DNA of 64,000 bases, taken from positions 1 through 64,000 of the forward strand of contig NZ_BMVY01000033.1 of the NCBI RefSeq assembly GCF_014650955.1, given 5' to 3'. Below the pieces are notes generated by a model. It made no database searches and was not told the origin of the DNA. It saw nothing but the letters and a program-made list of their open reading frames with translations. Origin of the DNA: Streptomyces tauricus. Lineage in GTDB: Bacteria > Actinomycetota > Actinomycetes > Streptomycetales > Streptomycetaceae. Made by a program: the position numbers and the translations under genes. Of this stretch, positions 43,253 through 50,804 are shown in pieces (the stretch's first letter is position 1; the number at the start of each line of letters is the position of its first letter).

Positions 43253-43416
43253 TCATCAGTCGAGAGTCACTGAAAGTCGTCGATCGACAGCAAAGAGTAG
43301 GGGTGCGGCGGGCGGCCCTCCGACGCACCGCGCCGCGTGTCGGACCGGCCCTGCTGTGATGACAGGGTGAACCTGGGCATCCGGACAGCAGCACCGGACG
43401 CGTCAGGGAAGGGCTC

Positions 43417-43740
43417 ATGGACACCAACTTGTGGATTCTGGTCATCGTCGCCGCGGTCGTACTGGCGGCGGCACTCGCGGCGGCGGTCGTGCTGACCGTC
43501 CGCCTCGTCCGCACCCGGCGGAACCTGCGCCGCGCCGGGCTGCCGACCGGCCCCCGCTGGGTCTTCTGGGGAGCGATCGCCTATGTCGTGCTGCCGACCG
43601 ACCTGATGCCCGACCCGGCCTATTTCGACGACATCGCCGTACTGCTGCTGGCGCTGAGGTCGATGCGCGCTTCGTCCGCCCCGCTGCGCCGGGGCACCCG
43701 CGAGTCTGCTTGGCTGGCTCCGTCAGACAAGGACCTCTAG
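43417..43740 (+). CDS. YkvA/DUF1232 family membrane protein
   Basis: 107 residues: an N-terminal membrane helix (about 6-30), a basic loop, then the short DUF1232 core WVFWGAIAYVVLPTDLMPDP with the DDIAVLLLALRSM helix. The LPxDLxPD signature defines the family. Function unknown. It is 13 bases upstream of the MBL hydrolase gene in the same direction, so they probably share a transcript. Confidence 0.85.
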   Translation: MDTNLWILVIVAAVVLAAALAAAVVLTVRLVRTRRNLRRAGLPTGPRWVFWGAIAYVVLPTDLMPDPAYFDDIAVLLLALRSMRASSAPLRRGTRESAWLAPSDKDL

Positions 43741-43753
43741 GTTCGGGACGATC

Positions 43754-44500
43754 ATGCAGGCAGACATCCGTCAGGTCGCCGACGGCATCCATCTCGTGCA
43801 CGGCAGCAACACCAACTGGGTGATCCTCACCGAGGGGGACGCCGTCACCCTCGTGGACACCGGCTATCCCGGTGACCGCGAGAAGGTGCTCGCGTCCCTC
43901 TCCGCCGTGGGCAGTTCACCCGAGGCCGTCACGGCCGTTCTCGTGACGCACGCCCACAACGACCATCTCGGGTCGGCGGAATACCTGAGCAGCACCTACG
44001 GCACACCCGTCTACACCCACGAGGCCGAAGTCCCGCACGCACGCCGGGACTTCCTCCACCAGGTGACCGTCGGACAGGTCCTGAAGAACGCCTGGCGGCC
44101 CGGTGTGGTGCCGTGGGCCGTGCACGCGCTGCGATCCGGCGGCACCGCTCACGTACCGGTCGCCCGGCCGCGGGCCTTCCCCGCCGAAGGCGCGCTCGAC
44201 CTGCCCGGCCGTCCCGTTCCCGTGCACACCCCGGGGCACACGGCCGGACACTGCGCCTTCCATCTGCCGGAGGCGGGCGTGGTGATATCGGGCGACGGGC
44301 TGGTCAACGGCCACCCCACCTCGCGCGTGGCGGGGCCGCAGCTGCTGCCTGTCATGTTCCATCACGACCGGGGCGGGGCGCTGGCCTCGCTCGACGCGTT
44401 CGAGGCACTGTCGGGCGATGTCCTGCTGCCCGGGCACGGGCCCGTGCACCGCGGACCGGTACGGGAGGCGGCGCGGCGGGCGCGGGAACGGGCGTCCTGA
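43754..44500 (+). CDS. metallo-beta-lactamase fold hydrolase
   Basis: 248 residues. The zinc motif HAHNDH is at 66-71 (His 66, His 68, Asp 70, His 71). Later ligands lie in HTPGHTAGH (His), SGDGL (bridging Asp) and LPGHGP (His). This glyoxalase II-like subgroup hydrolyses thioesters, lactones or related small molecules. ATG 43754 lies just after YkvA. The 15-base repeats and long hairpin that follow at 44576-44688 could terminate this transcript. Confidence 0.9.
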   Translation: MQADIRQVADGIHLVHGSNTNWVILTEGDAVTLVDTGYPGDREKVLASLSAVGSSPEAVTAVLVTHAHNDHLGSAEYLSSTYGTPVYTHEAEVPHARRDFLHQVTVGQVLKNAWRPGVVPWAVHALRSGGTAHVPVARPRAFPAEGALDLPGRPVPVHTPGHTAGHCAFHLPEAGVVISGDGLVNGHPTSRVAGPQLLPVMFHHDRGGALASLDAFEALSGDVLLPGHGPVHRGPVREAARRARERAS

Positions 44501-44575
44501 CGGGGCCCGTCCTGACGCGGCCCATCTGCCGCCGCCCACCGTGACGGCCGAGCCCCGAAGTGCCGTTCGTAGAAG

Positions 44576-44620
44576 TCCTGTTGGGCTCAGTCCTGTTGGG
44601 CCGGGTCCTGTTCGGCGCTG
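44576..44620. repeat. three 15-bp tandem repeats
   Basis: TCCTGTTGGGCTCAG, TCCTGTTGGGCCGGG and TCCTGTTCGGCGCTG follow one another at 44576-44620. They overlap the end of the minus-strand MerR gene, whose stop lies in the first unit. Read on the minus strand they would give an Asp/Pro/Ala/Gln-type repeat, which is what the MerR C terminus (EQDPAQQD) shows. Confidence 0.85.
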
Positions 44621-45000
44621 CTCGGCTCCGCAACCGTGACGCCATCGCCGCGTACCGTCGCGAGGTACGCGGCGATGGCATCACGGTTACGGGCGAGACA
44701 GTCGATGCGCCGTGTCATACGGTCGAGTTCGCATTCGAGGGTGGCCAGCATCTCCGGGGTCGGGTCGGGGAAATGGATGGTGCTGGGCTTGTCGAGGCAG
44801 GGCAGGATCTGCTTGATGATGCGGGTCGGCAGTCCGGCGTCGAGCAGGCCCCGGATCTGCTGGACCCGGTCCACGAGGCGTTCGTCGTAGGAGCGGTAGC
44901 CGTTCGCACAGCGTTCGGGGATGATCAGCCCCTGCTCCTCGTAGTAGCGCAGCAGCCGAGGGGGCGTGCCCGTGCGCTCCGACAGCTCTCCGATCCGCAT
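44587..45000 (-). CDS. MerR family transcriptional regulator
   Basis: 137 residues: MerR winged helix at 1-70 (MRIGELSERTGTPPRLLRYY, then NGYRSYDERLVDRV) and a dimerisation coiled coil (about 80-118, LATLECELDRMTRRIDCLARN). The C terminus is repeat-derived and short on conserved residues. No metal-binding Cys pair like CueR or SoxR is present, so a drug-type inducer is likely. It is divergent from the MFS gene with an operator between them. The last 30 codons coincide with a 25-base inverted repeat. Confidence 0.9.
   Translation of the reverse strand: MRIGELSERTGTPPRLLRYYEEQGLIIPERCANGYRSYDERLVDRVQQIRGLLDAGLPTRIIKQILPCLDKPSTIHFPDPTPEMLATLECELDRMTRRIDCLARNRDAIAAYLATVRGDGVTVAEPSSAEQDPAQQD
44632..44688. 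repeat. 25-bp inverted repeat inside the merR 3' end
   Basis: Arms 44632-44656 (ending GCCATCGCCGCGTACC) and 44664-44688 (starting GGTACGCGGCGATGGC) pair at 24 of 25 positions across the 7-base loop GTCGCGA. The stem lies within the merR coding region yet is positioned like a terminator for the convergent MBL gene. It may have arisen by inverted duplication. Confidence 0.9.
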
Positions 45001-45024
45001 GCGACCGACCTCGCACTTCGCCAC

Positions 45025-45049
45025 TTGACCTTCACACCGATGTGAGGGT
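45025..45049. promoter_or_regulatory. MerR operator with -35 element
   Basis: A TTGACC hexamer (45025-45030) runs into the dyad ACCTTCACACC / GATGTGAGGGT (45028-45049), whose two 11-base halves match at nine positions. It lies in the 64 bases between the divergent merR and MFS starts. MerR proteins bind just such a dyad downstream of the -35 in a promoter with a long spacer. A precise -10 could not be fixed. Confidence 0.75.
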
Positions 45050-45064
45050 TCGAGCATACGCGGC

Positions 45065-46258
45065 ATGACTACTAGGACTCCCCTGGCCGCTCTACTGGCC
45101 CTGGCCACCGCTGTGTTCGTCACCAGTCTCACCGAGACCCTGCCCGCGGGTGTGCTGCCCGCGATGAGCGCCGACCTCGGGGTCGGCGAGTCCGCGATGG
45201 GGCAGTCGGTGACCGTCTACGCGGCCGGGACCGCGCTCACCGCGATCCCGCTGTCCGCGGCCACCGCGGGGTGGCGGCGCAAGCGGCTGCTGGTGACGGC
45301 GATGGCGGGCTTCGCCGCCGCCAACACGGTGACCGCGATGTCGGCCCACTATCCGCTCACCATGGTGGCGCGGTTCGTCGCCGGGGTGGCCGCGGGGCTG
45401 GCCTGGGCGCTGCTCGCGGGGTACGCGCGGCGGCTGGTCCCGGTGGCTCAGCAGGGGCGGGCCGTCGCCGTGGTGATGACCGGGATTCCCGTCGCGCTGT
45501 CGTTGGGGGTGCCCGCGGGGACCTTTCTCGGTGAGGTGCTCGGCTGGCGGGTGACGTTCTCGCTCATGACCGTGCTCGCCGTCGTCCTGATCGGGTGGAT
45601 CGCCGTGGCGGTGCCGGATCTGCCGGGCCGGCGGGGGCAGGGGCGGGAGCCGATGCTGGGGGCGTTGCGGGTGCCCGGTGTCGCACCGGTGCTGTTCGTG
45701 ACGCTGGTCTTCGTGCTGGCCCACACGATCCTGTACACGTACATCGCCACGTTCCTGGACCGGCTGGGCATGGGCGGGTCGACGGATGTGGTGCTGCTGG
45801 TGTTCGGTGCGGCGTCCTTGGTGAGCATCTGGTTCGTGGGGGCGCGGATCGACCGGTGGCTGCGGGCTCTGACACTGGCGAGCGCTCTGCTGGTCGCGGT
45901 GGCGGCGGGCCTGCTGGCGGTACCGGTCGGCAGCTCGGCGCTCGTCTACGCGGCGGCGGCGCTGTGGGGGCTCGGCTGGGGCGGCGCGCCCACGCTGTTG
46001 CAGACGGCGGTGGCGGACGCGGGCGGGGAGTCCGCGGATGCGGCCCAGGCGATGCTGGTCACGTTGTGGAACGCGGCGATGGCGGGGGGCGGGGTGGTGG
46101 GGGGCGTCCTCCTGGACCACTTCGGCGCGGGGGCGTTCCCTTGGAGCGCGGGGGTGTTGCTGGTGCCGGCGCTCGTGGTGGTGGGCCTGGCCCGCGCCCA
46201 CGCTTTCCCCACCCGAAAGGGCTACGCACACGACCCCGCCGGGACCCGCGCCCCTTAG
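45065..46258 (+). CDS. MFS transporter (DHA1-type efflux)
   Basis: 397 residues with twelve predicted helices. The motif A loop between helices 2 and 3 is replaced by AGWRRKRLL. The start (TETLPAGVLPAMSADLGV) is typical of DHA1 members related to sugar and chloramphenicol efflux (SotB/CmlR-like). It is controlled by the divergent MerR protein, probably in response to its substrate. The stop codon overlaps the first copy of an intergenic repeat. Confidence 0.9.
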   Translation: MTTRTPLAALLALATAVFVTSLTETLPAGVLPAMSADLGVGESAMGQSVTVYAAGTALTAIPLSAATAGWRRKRLLVTAMAGFAAANTVTAMSAHYPLTMVARFVAGVAAGLAWALLAGYARRLVPVAQQGRAVAVVMTGIPVALSLGVPAGTFLGEVLGWRVTFSLMTVLAVVLIGWIAVAVPDLPGRRGQGREPMLGALRVPGVAPVLFVTLVFVLAHTILYTYIATFLDRLGMGGSTDVVLLVFGAASLVSIWFVGARIDRWLRALTLASALLVAVAAGLLAVPVGSSALVYAAAALWGLGWGGAPTLLQTAVADAGGESADAAQAMLVTLWNAAMAGGGVVGGVLLDHFGAGAFPWSAGVLLVPALVVVGLARAHAFPTRKGYAHDPAGTRAP

Positions 46259-46383
46259 GGGCGCGGGGAACTGCGCGGCCAGCACCCACCGCCCGCAGCC
46301 AAGTACGAGCCCACCGTTCCCCACCCCTGAGGGGCGCGGGGAACGGCGCAATCAGCCCCCACCGGCCCGCAGCCGTGTACGAG
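46257..46383. repeat. two tandem copies of a ~54-bp streptomycete intergenic element
   Basis: Copy 1 (46257-46309) and copy 2 (46330-46383) both begin AGGGGCGCGGGGAACNGCGC, continue with a CAGC..CCCACCG segment, and end CCCGCAGCC..GTACGAG. I recognise the GGGGCGCGGGGAACTGCGCG phrase as a dispersed 3' element of Streptomyces. The copies fill the 169-base gap between the MFS stop and the convergent aldo/keto reductase. Each can fold into a GC hairpin and may act as a terminator. Confidence 0.8.
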
Positions 46384-46427
46384 GCCGGCGGCCCCCGCCC
46401 AGGGCGGCGCGGGGTGTGGTGGTGGGA

Positions 46428-47411
46428 CTACCAGCGCGGTTCGACCTGGGGGGCGATGCGGCGGTCGTACAGCGCCGAGATCTCCGCCAACGTAGCCGCC
46501 GGCAGCGGCGCGAGCCGCCCCGCCGCCGCGTTCGCCCGCGCTTGCTCCGGCGTGCGCGCGCCGGGAATGACCGAGGTCACGCCCGGCTGCTGGACGATCC
46601 ACGCCAGCGCGAGCTGCGCCGGGGTGACCCCCTCCGGGGCGAGCGCGGAGAACTCCGCCGCCGCCTCCACACCGGTGGCGTAGTCGACGCCCGAGAACGT
46701 CTCCCCCTGGTCGAACGCCTCACCGTGACGGTTGAACGTCCGGTGGTCGTTCGCCGCGAAGACCGTGTCCTTCGTGTACTTGCCGGACAGCAGCCCGGAG
46801 GCCAGCGGCACCCGGGCGATGATCCCGACCCCGGCCTCCCGCGCCGCCGGGAGCACCCGCTGCAGCGGCTTCATCCGGAACGGGTTGAGGATGATCTGGA
46901 CGCTGGCCACGCCCGGCCGGGCGATCGCCGTCAGCGCCTCGTCGCAGGTCTCCACGCTCACGCCGTACGCCGCGATGCGCTCCTCCTCGACCAGCGTGTC
47001 GAGCGCGTCGAACACCTCGTCCGACGAGTACACCGGGGTCGGCGGGCAGTGCAGCTGCACCAGGTCGATCCGGTCGACGCCGAGGTTGCGCCGCGAACGG
47101 TCGTTCCACGCACGGAAGTTGTCGAGGACGTAGTTCTCCGGCACCTGGTCGACCCGGCGGCCCATCTTCGTGGCGACCAGCACATGGAGATCGGGGCGGC
47201 CGCTGAGGAACGCGGCGATGGTCTCCTCGCTGCGCCCGTCGCCGTACACGTCCGCCGTGTCGAAGAACGTCACCCCCGACTCCGCGGCGGCCTCCAGGAC
47301 CGCCAGGGCGTCCTTGTCGTCCACGTCGCCCCAGTCGGCACCGAGTTGCCAGGTGCCGAGTCCGACGACCGATGCGTGCTGTCCTGACCTGCTGAATTCG
47401 CGCTCGTCCAT
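46428..47411 (-). CDS. aldo/keto reductase
   Basis: 327 residues of the NADPH-dependent aldo/keto reductase barrel. The catalytic tetrad is visible: Asp 51 and Tyr 56 (FFDTADVYGDG), Lys 82 (ATKMG) and His 121 (QLHCPP). The YTKDTVFAANDHRTFNR segment and IPGARTPEQARANA at the coenzyme end are typical of the YhdN/AKR11-like group. It would reduce aldehydes or ketones; substrate unknown. It is followed downstream only by the intergenic repeat and preceded, after 61 bases, by the SDR gene in the same direction. Confidence 0.93.
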   Translation of the reverse strand: MDEREFSRSGQHASVVGLGTWQLGADWGDVDDKDALAVLEAAAESGVTFFDTADVYGDGRSEETIAAFLSGRPDLHVLVATKMGRRVDQVPENYVLDNFRAWNDRSRRNLGVDRIDLVQLHCPPTPVYSSDEVFDALDTLVEEERIAAYGVSVETCDEALTAIARPGVASVQIILNPFRMKPLQRVLPAAREAGVGIIARVPLASGLLSGKYTKDTVFAANDHRTFNRHGEAFDQGETFSGVDYATGVEAAAEFSALAPEGVTPAQLALAWIVQQPGVTSVIPGARTPEQARANAAAGRLAPLPAATLAEISALYDRRIAPQVEPRW

Positions 47412-47472
47412 GGGGTCAGTCTGGCACCCGGCCGGCGCTGTGCCGGACGCCGCCCCCGGGCGAGGGGGCCGT

Positions 47473-48411
47473 TCAGGCGACGGCGGCGGGCAGGGCCACG
47501 CCGGTCAGCCGCTCGGACACGGTCCACAGCCTGCGCTTCACGTCGGCGTCGAGGGCGCGCCGGGTGACGCGGGTGGTGGCGGCCGGGCCGACCAGGCCGA
47601 ACCTGCCGCCGGGGCCGTAGTAGCCGCCGGCCGTCACCTCGGGGCTGGTGGCCGCGTACAGGAGCGGTTCGGTGCCCTCCTCGACCTGCTGCCGGGGCAG
47701 GAGGAAGCCGAGCTGGTTGATGAACGTGCGCGCGGGCTTGTCGCGGCCGAGGGCGGCCCCCGCGGTCTGGAGGTTGGTCATGGTGTAGCCGGGATGGGCG
47801 GCCGTGCTGAGGAGGTTCCAGCCCCGCTCGGCGGAGAGGTCGGCCAGGTGCACGGCCAACACCAGATCGGCGAGTTTGGACTGGGCGTACGACAGGTTGG
47901 GGCTGTAGCGGCGGCGCTCCCACTGGAGGTCGTCGAAGTGGATGCGGCCGAAGTTGGCCATACCACTGCTCATGGTCGTCACGCGGGGCGCCGGTGCGGC
48001 GAGCAGGGCCGGCAGCAGGCGCAGGGTGAGGGCGAACGGGCCGAGGTAGTTGCTGCCCAGCTGGAGTTCGAAGCCGTCCGCGGTGGTCAGCCGGGTGGGC
48101 GGGGCCATCACTCCGGCGTTGTTCACCAGCAGGTCGAGCGGGGCGCCGTCGGCGAGGATCCCGTCGGCGAACGCCTCGACGGACGCCAGGTCGGCGAGGT
48201 CGACGCGCCGCACCTCCAGCTGTGCGCGCGGATGCCGGGCGAGGATCTCGGTGCGGGCCTGTTCCCCCTTGGCGACGGTGCGGACGGCGAGCACCACGCG
48301 CGCTCCGGCTTCCGCGAGGCGTCGTGCGGCCTCCTTGCCCGTGCCGCTGTTGGCACCGGTGACGACGACGGACTTGCCCGTCAGATCAGGGACGACGTAC
48401 GAGGTGGGCAC
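47473..48411 (-). CDS. short-chain dehydrogenase/reductase
   Basis: 312 residues. Cofactor motif TGANSGTG (18-25), NNAG (97-100), catalytic Ser 148/149, Tyr 175 and Lys 179 (YAQSK). It belongs to the retinol-dehydrogenase/protochlorophyllide-reductase-like SDRs that streptomycetes use on hydrophobic alcohols. I chose GTG 48411: GAAGGAG is spaced five bases before it, and the 20 residues encoded upstream (to ATG 48471) would overlap a TetR operator. It is divergent from a TetR gene and reads toward the aldo/keto reductase, so the two reductases may form one inducible unit. Confidence 0.9.
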   Translation of the reverse strand: MPTSYVVPDLTGKSVVVTGANSGTGKEAARRLAEAGARVVLAVRTVAKGEQARTEILARHPRAQLEVRRVDLADLASVEAFADGILADGAPLDLLVNNAGVMAPPTRLTTADGFELQLGSNYLGPFALTLRLLPALLAAPAPRVTTMSSGMANFGRIHFDDLQWERRRYSPNLSYAQSKLADLVLAVHLADLSAERGWNLLSTAAHPGYTMTNLQTAGAALGRDKPARTFINQLGFLLPRQQVEEGTEPLLYAATSPEVTAGGYYGPGGRFGLVGPAATTRVTRRALDADVKRRLWTVSERLTGVALPAAVA

Positions 48412-48450
48412 GGTGACTCCTTCGGTGGGCACGGCACTCCCAGACACAGG

Positions 48451-48517
48451 AGACCGGTGGTCTGTTGTCATTCGACGCTAGCAGACCGCCAGTCTTATAA
48501 CAACAGACCGGGGGTCT
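48451..48517. promoter_or_regulatory. three TetR operators AGACC-N3-RGTCT
   Basis: Thirteen-base palindromes at 48451-48463 (AGACCGGTGGTCT), 48483-48495 (AGACCGCCAGTCT) and 48505-48517 (AGACCGGGGGTCT) lie between the divergent SDR and TetR genes. Their centres are 32 and 22 bases apart, so all face the same side of the helix within about a fifth of a turn. TTATAA at 48495-48500 between sites 2 and 3 is a likely -10 region. Repression of both genes by the adjacent TetR is inferred. Confidence 0.88.
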
Positions 48518-48559
48518 GCTGCAACGTGTCCACAGGTCACCGCTCTGTACACTGCGGCC

Positions 48560-49240
48560 ATGGCAGACACCTTCCAACGCGCCCGCAGCGAGGAGCAGCG
48601 CGCCGTTCGCCGCAGGGCGATCCTCGACACCACGGCCGCGATGCTCGGCGAGATGCCGGTGGCACAGGTGAGCCTGAACGAACTGAGCCGCCGGGTGGGG
48701 CTCGCGAAGTCGAACGTGCTGCGCTACTTCGAGTCCCGCGAGGCCGTCCTGCTGGAGCTGCTCGCCACCGCCTCGCAGGAGCTGCTCGATCACCTCGACA
48801 CCGCGCTCGCCGAGGCCGTCGACGCCGACGCCCCCGTCGTCGAGCGCGGGGACCGGGTCGCCGCGGCCCTGGCGGACGCCCTCGCCGCGCGCCCGGTGCT
48901 GTGCGACCTGGTCAGCGCCCAGGCCGCGGTCCTGGAGCGGAACGTGTCGACGCAGGTCGCCGCCGAGCACAAACGCGCCTCCGTCGGCCACGCGTTCGCC
49001 CTGGCGCACCGGGTCCGCCTGTACGTGCCGGAACTGGACGAGCGGGACGCCGTACGGTTCGTCGCCGGGGGGCTCATGGTGGTCACGGCGGCCTGGCCGC
49101 ACGCGCATCCGTCGCCCGCCGTGCTCGCGGTCTACGAGTCCGAGCCCGAACTGGCGGTCCTGCGCATCGACTTCACCACGGCCCTGCGCGAGTCGCTCGA
49201 AGTCCTGATGTCCGGCCTGCTGGCCCGAGCGGCACACTGA
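48560..49240 (+). CDS. TetR family transcriptional repressor
   Basis: 226 residues: helix-turn-helix at about 15-65 (VSLNELSRRVGLAKSNVLRYFESREAV, typical TetR recognition helix) and a TetR_C_33-like ligand domain with conserved QAAVLERNVSTQVAAEHKR. It is divergent from the SDR gene and separated by three operator copies. The ligand is probably the substrate or product of the SDR/aldo-keto reductase pair. Confidence 0.93.
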   Translation: MADTFQRARSEEQRAVRRRAILDTTAAMLGEMPVAQVSLNELSRRVGLAKSNVLRYFESREAVLLELLATASQELLDHLDTALAEAVDADAPVVERGDRVAAALADALAARPVLCDLVSAQAAVLERNVSTQVAAEHKRASVGHAFALAHRVRLYVPELDERDAVRFVAGGLMVVTAAWPHAHPSPAVLAVYESEPELAVLRIDFTTALRESLEVLMSGLLARAAH

Positions 49241-49385
49241 ACCGGCACACCGACCGGCGGAAATTCACTCCCGCCGATGCAACCCGCGGGTGAGTCCTGC
49301 GCGTAGAGATGATGACGGCACCGTGATCCGCGGTGCCGCTCGCACGTGTTCCGCACTGCGGACGACTACGGGGAGAACCACACAG

Positions 49386-50657
49386 ATGGTCTCAAGAATG
49401 ATGGGCAGGGGTACGGCGAGGAGCACGGCGGCGCTGGGGGCGGTCCTGCTGTCCGTGCTGGCGCTTCCGGCGCACGACGCGATCGCGGCACCCGCCGGCG
49501 CCGACGACCGTGCCGTGAGCGGCAGTTCGACGGCGACCCAGGACCTGGCGGCGCCCGACGTGGAAGGGCTGCGCGAGGTGCTGCGGACGGCGCTGACGCA
49601 GGGAGCGCCCGGCGCCATGGCGCGGATCGACGACAACGGCACGGTCCACAAGGTCGCCGAGGGCGTCGCGGACCGGGGCACCGGACGGGCGATCGACAAC
49701 GCCGACCGCTTCCGCGTCGGCAGCGTCACCAAGAGCTTCACGGCCGTGGTCCTGCTGCAGCTGGTCGACGAGGGCGTGCTCGCGCTGGACACCTCGGTCA
49801 ACACCTATCTCCCGGGCCTGCTGCCCGACGACCGGATCACGGTGCGCCATGTGCTGAGCCACCGCAGCGGTCTGTACGACTACACCAACGACATGTTCGC
49901 GAACACGGTCCCGGGCTTCGAGGCCGTACGCAACAAGGTCTTCAGCTACCAGGAGTTGGTGGACCTGTCCCTGAAGCAGCCCCTCGGCAACGCGCCGGGC
50001 GCCGCCTACTCGTACTCCAACACCAACTTCGTCGTCGGGGGCATGCTCATCGAGAAGCTCACCGGGAAGTCCGTGCGCTCGGCGTACAAGAGCCGCATCA
50101 TCAAGCCGCTCGGGTTGAAGGATACCTCCTACGTGCACCCGACCACGGCGATCGCCGGCCGGCACACCAAGGGCTACCTGCCGCCCGACGTGGCCGACGG
50201 GACGCTCGTCGACTCGACCGAGCAGACCGTCTCGTGGGCGCAGAGCGCGGGCGCGGTCATCTCCAGCACCCGGGACCTGGACACCTTCTTCTCGGCCCTG
50301 CTGCGCGGCAGGCTGACCTCGGCCGCACAGCTTGAGCAGATGCAGCAGTGGACGCCCGTCAACAGCACGCAGGGGTACGGACTCGGTCTGCGCCGGCGCG
50401 ATCTGTCGTGCGGGGTCTCGGTGTACGGCCACACGGGCACCGTGCAGGGCTACTACACGTACTCCTTCACGTCGAAGGACGGCTCGCGCAGTGTCACGGC
50501 GCTCGCCAACACCTCGAACAACGGGACCGTGCTCAACACCATGGCCCGCACCCTGGAGTCCGCCTTCTGCGGCAAGCCGGCCAAGGCCGCGGCGGCCCGC
50601 GGCCAGGCGCCCGTGGAGCGGTACGAGGACATCGCTCCCGAGGTCGCCCTCGACTGA
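49386..50657 (+). CDS. secreted serine hydrolase, D-alanyl-D-alanine carboxypeptidase / class C beta-lactamase fold (S12)
   Basis: 423 residues with a Sec signal (about 1-35, ending DAIAA-PAG). Active-site motifs of the S12 family are complete: S-V-T-K (Ser 113, Lys 116), Y-S-N (210-212) and H-T-G (349-351). The layout matches Streptomyces R61-type DD-carboxypeptidases and related esterases acting on peptidoglycan stem peptides. The ATG at 49386 has GGGGAGAA upstream. The C-terminal ~25 residues are a Gln/Ala/Pro tail. A strong hairpin terminator follows. Confidence 0.9.
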   Translation: MVSRMMGRGTARSTAALGAVLLSVLALPAHDAIAAPAGADDRAVSGSSTATQDLAAPDVEGLREVLRTALTQGAPGAMARIDDNGTVHKVAEGVADRGTGRAIDNADRFRVGSVTKSFTAVVLLQLVDEGVLALDTSVNTYLPGLLPDDRITVRHVLSHRSGLYDYTNDMFANTVPGFEAVRNKVFSYQELVDLSLKQPLGNAPGAAYSYSNTNFVVGGMLIEKLTGKSVRSAYKSRIIKPLGLKDTSYVHPTTAIAGRHTKGYLPPDVADGTLVDSTEQTVSWAQSAGAVISSTRDLDTFFSALLRGRLTSAAQLEQMQQWTPVNSTQGYGLGLRRRDLSCGVSVYGHTGTVQGYYTYSFTSKDGSRSVTALANTSNNGTVLNTMARTLESAFCGKPAKAAAARGQAPVERYEDIAPEVALD

Positions 50658-50664
50658 CCGGCGC

Positions 50665-50704
50665 CGGGACCCCTGGTACCGGCCGTCCGGTACCAGGGGT
50701 CCCG
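50665..50704 (+). terminator. 18-bp perfect hairpin after the S12 hydrolase
   Basis: CGGGACCCCTGGTACCGG (50665-50682) and CCGGTACCAGGGGTCCCG (50687-50704) pair fully over the loop CCGT. It begins eight bases after the stop codon and precedes the TerD-CAP gene, making separate transcription of the two likely. Confidence 0.9.
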
Positions 50705-50804
50705 CGACAGCAGGTGTCAGGAACCCGCGCACACCCGTGGGGCGTTGTCCTTTCGACGCCCCACGGGGCGCGCACAGTGATCCGGCACCCGGACAGGCGG
50801 CACG

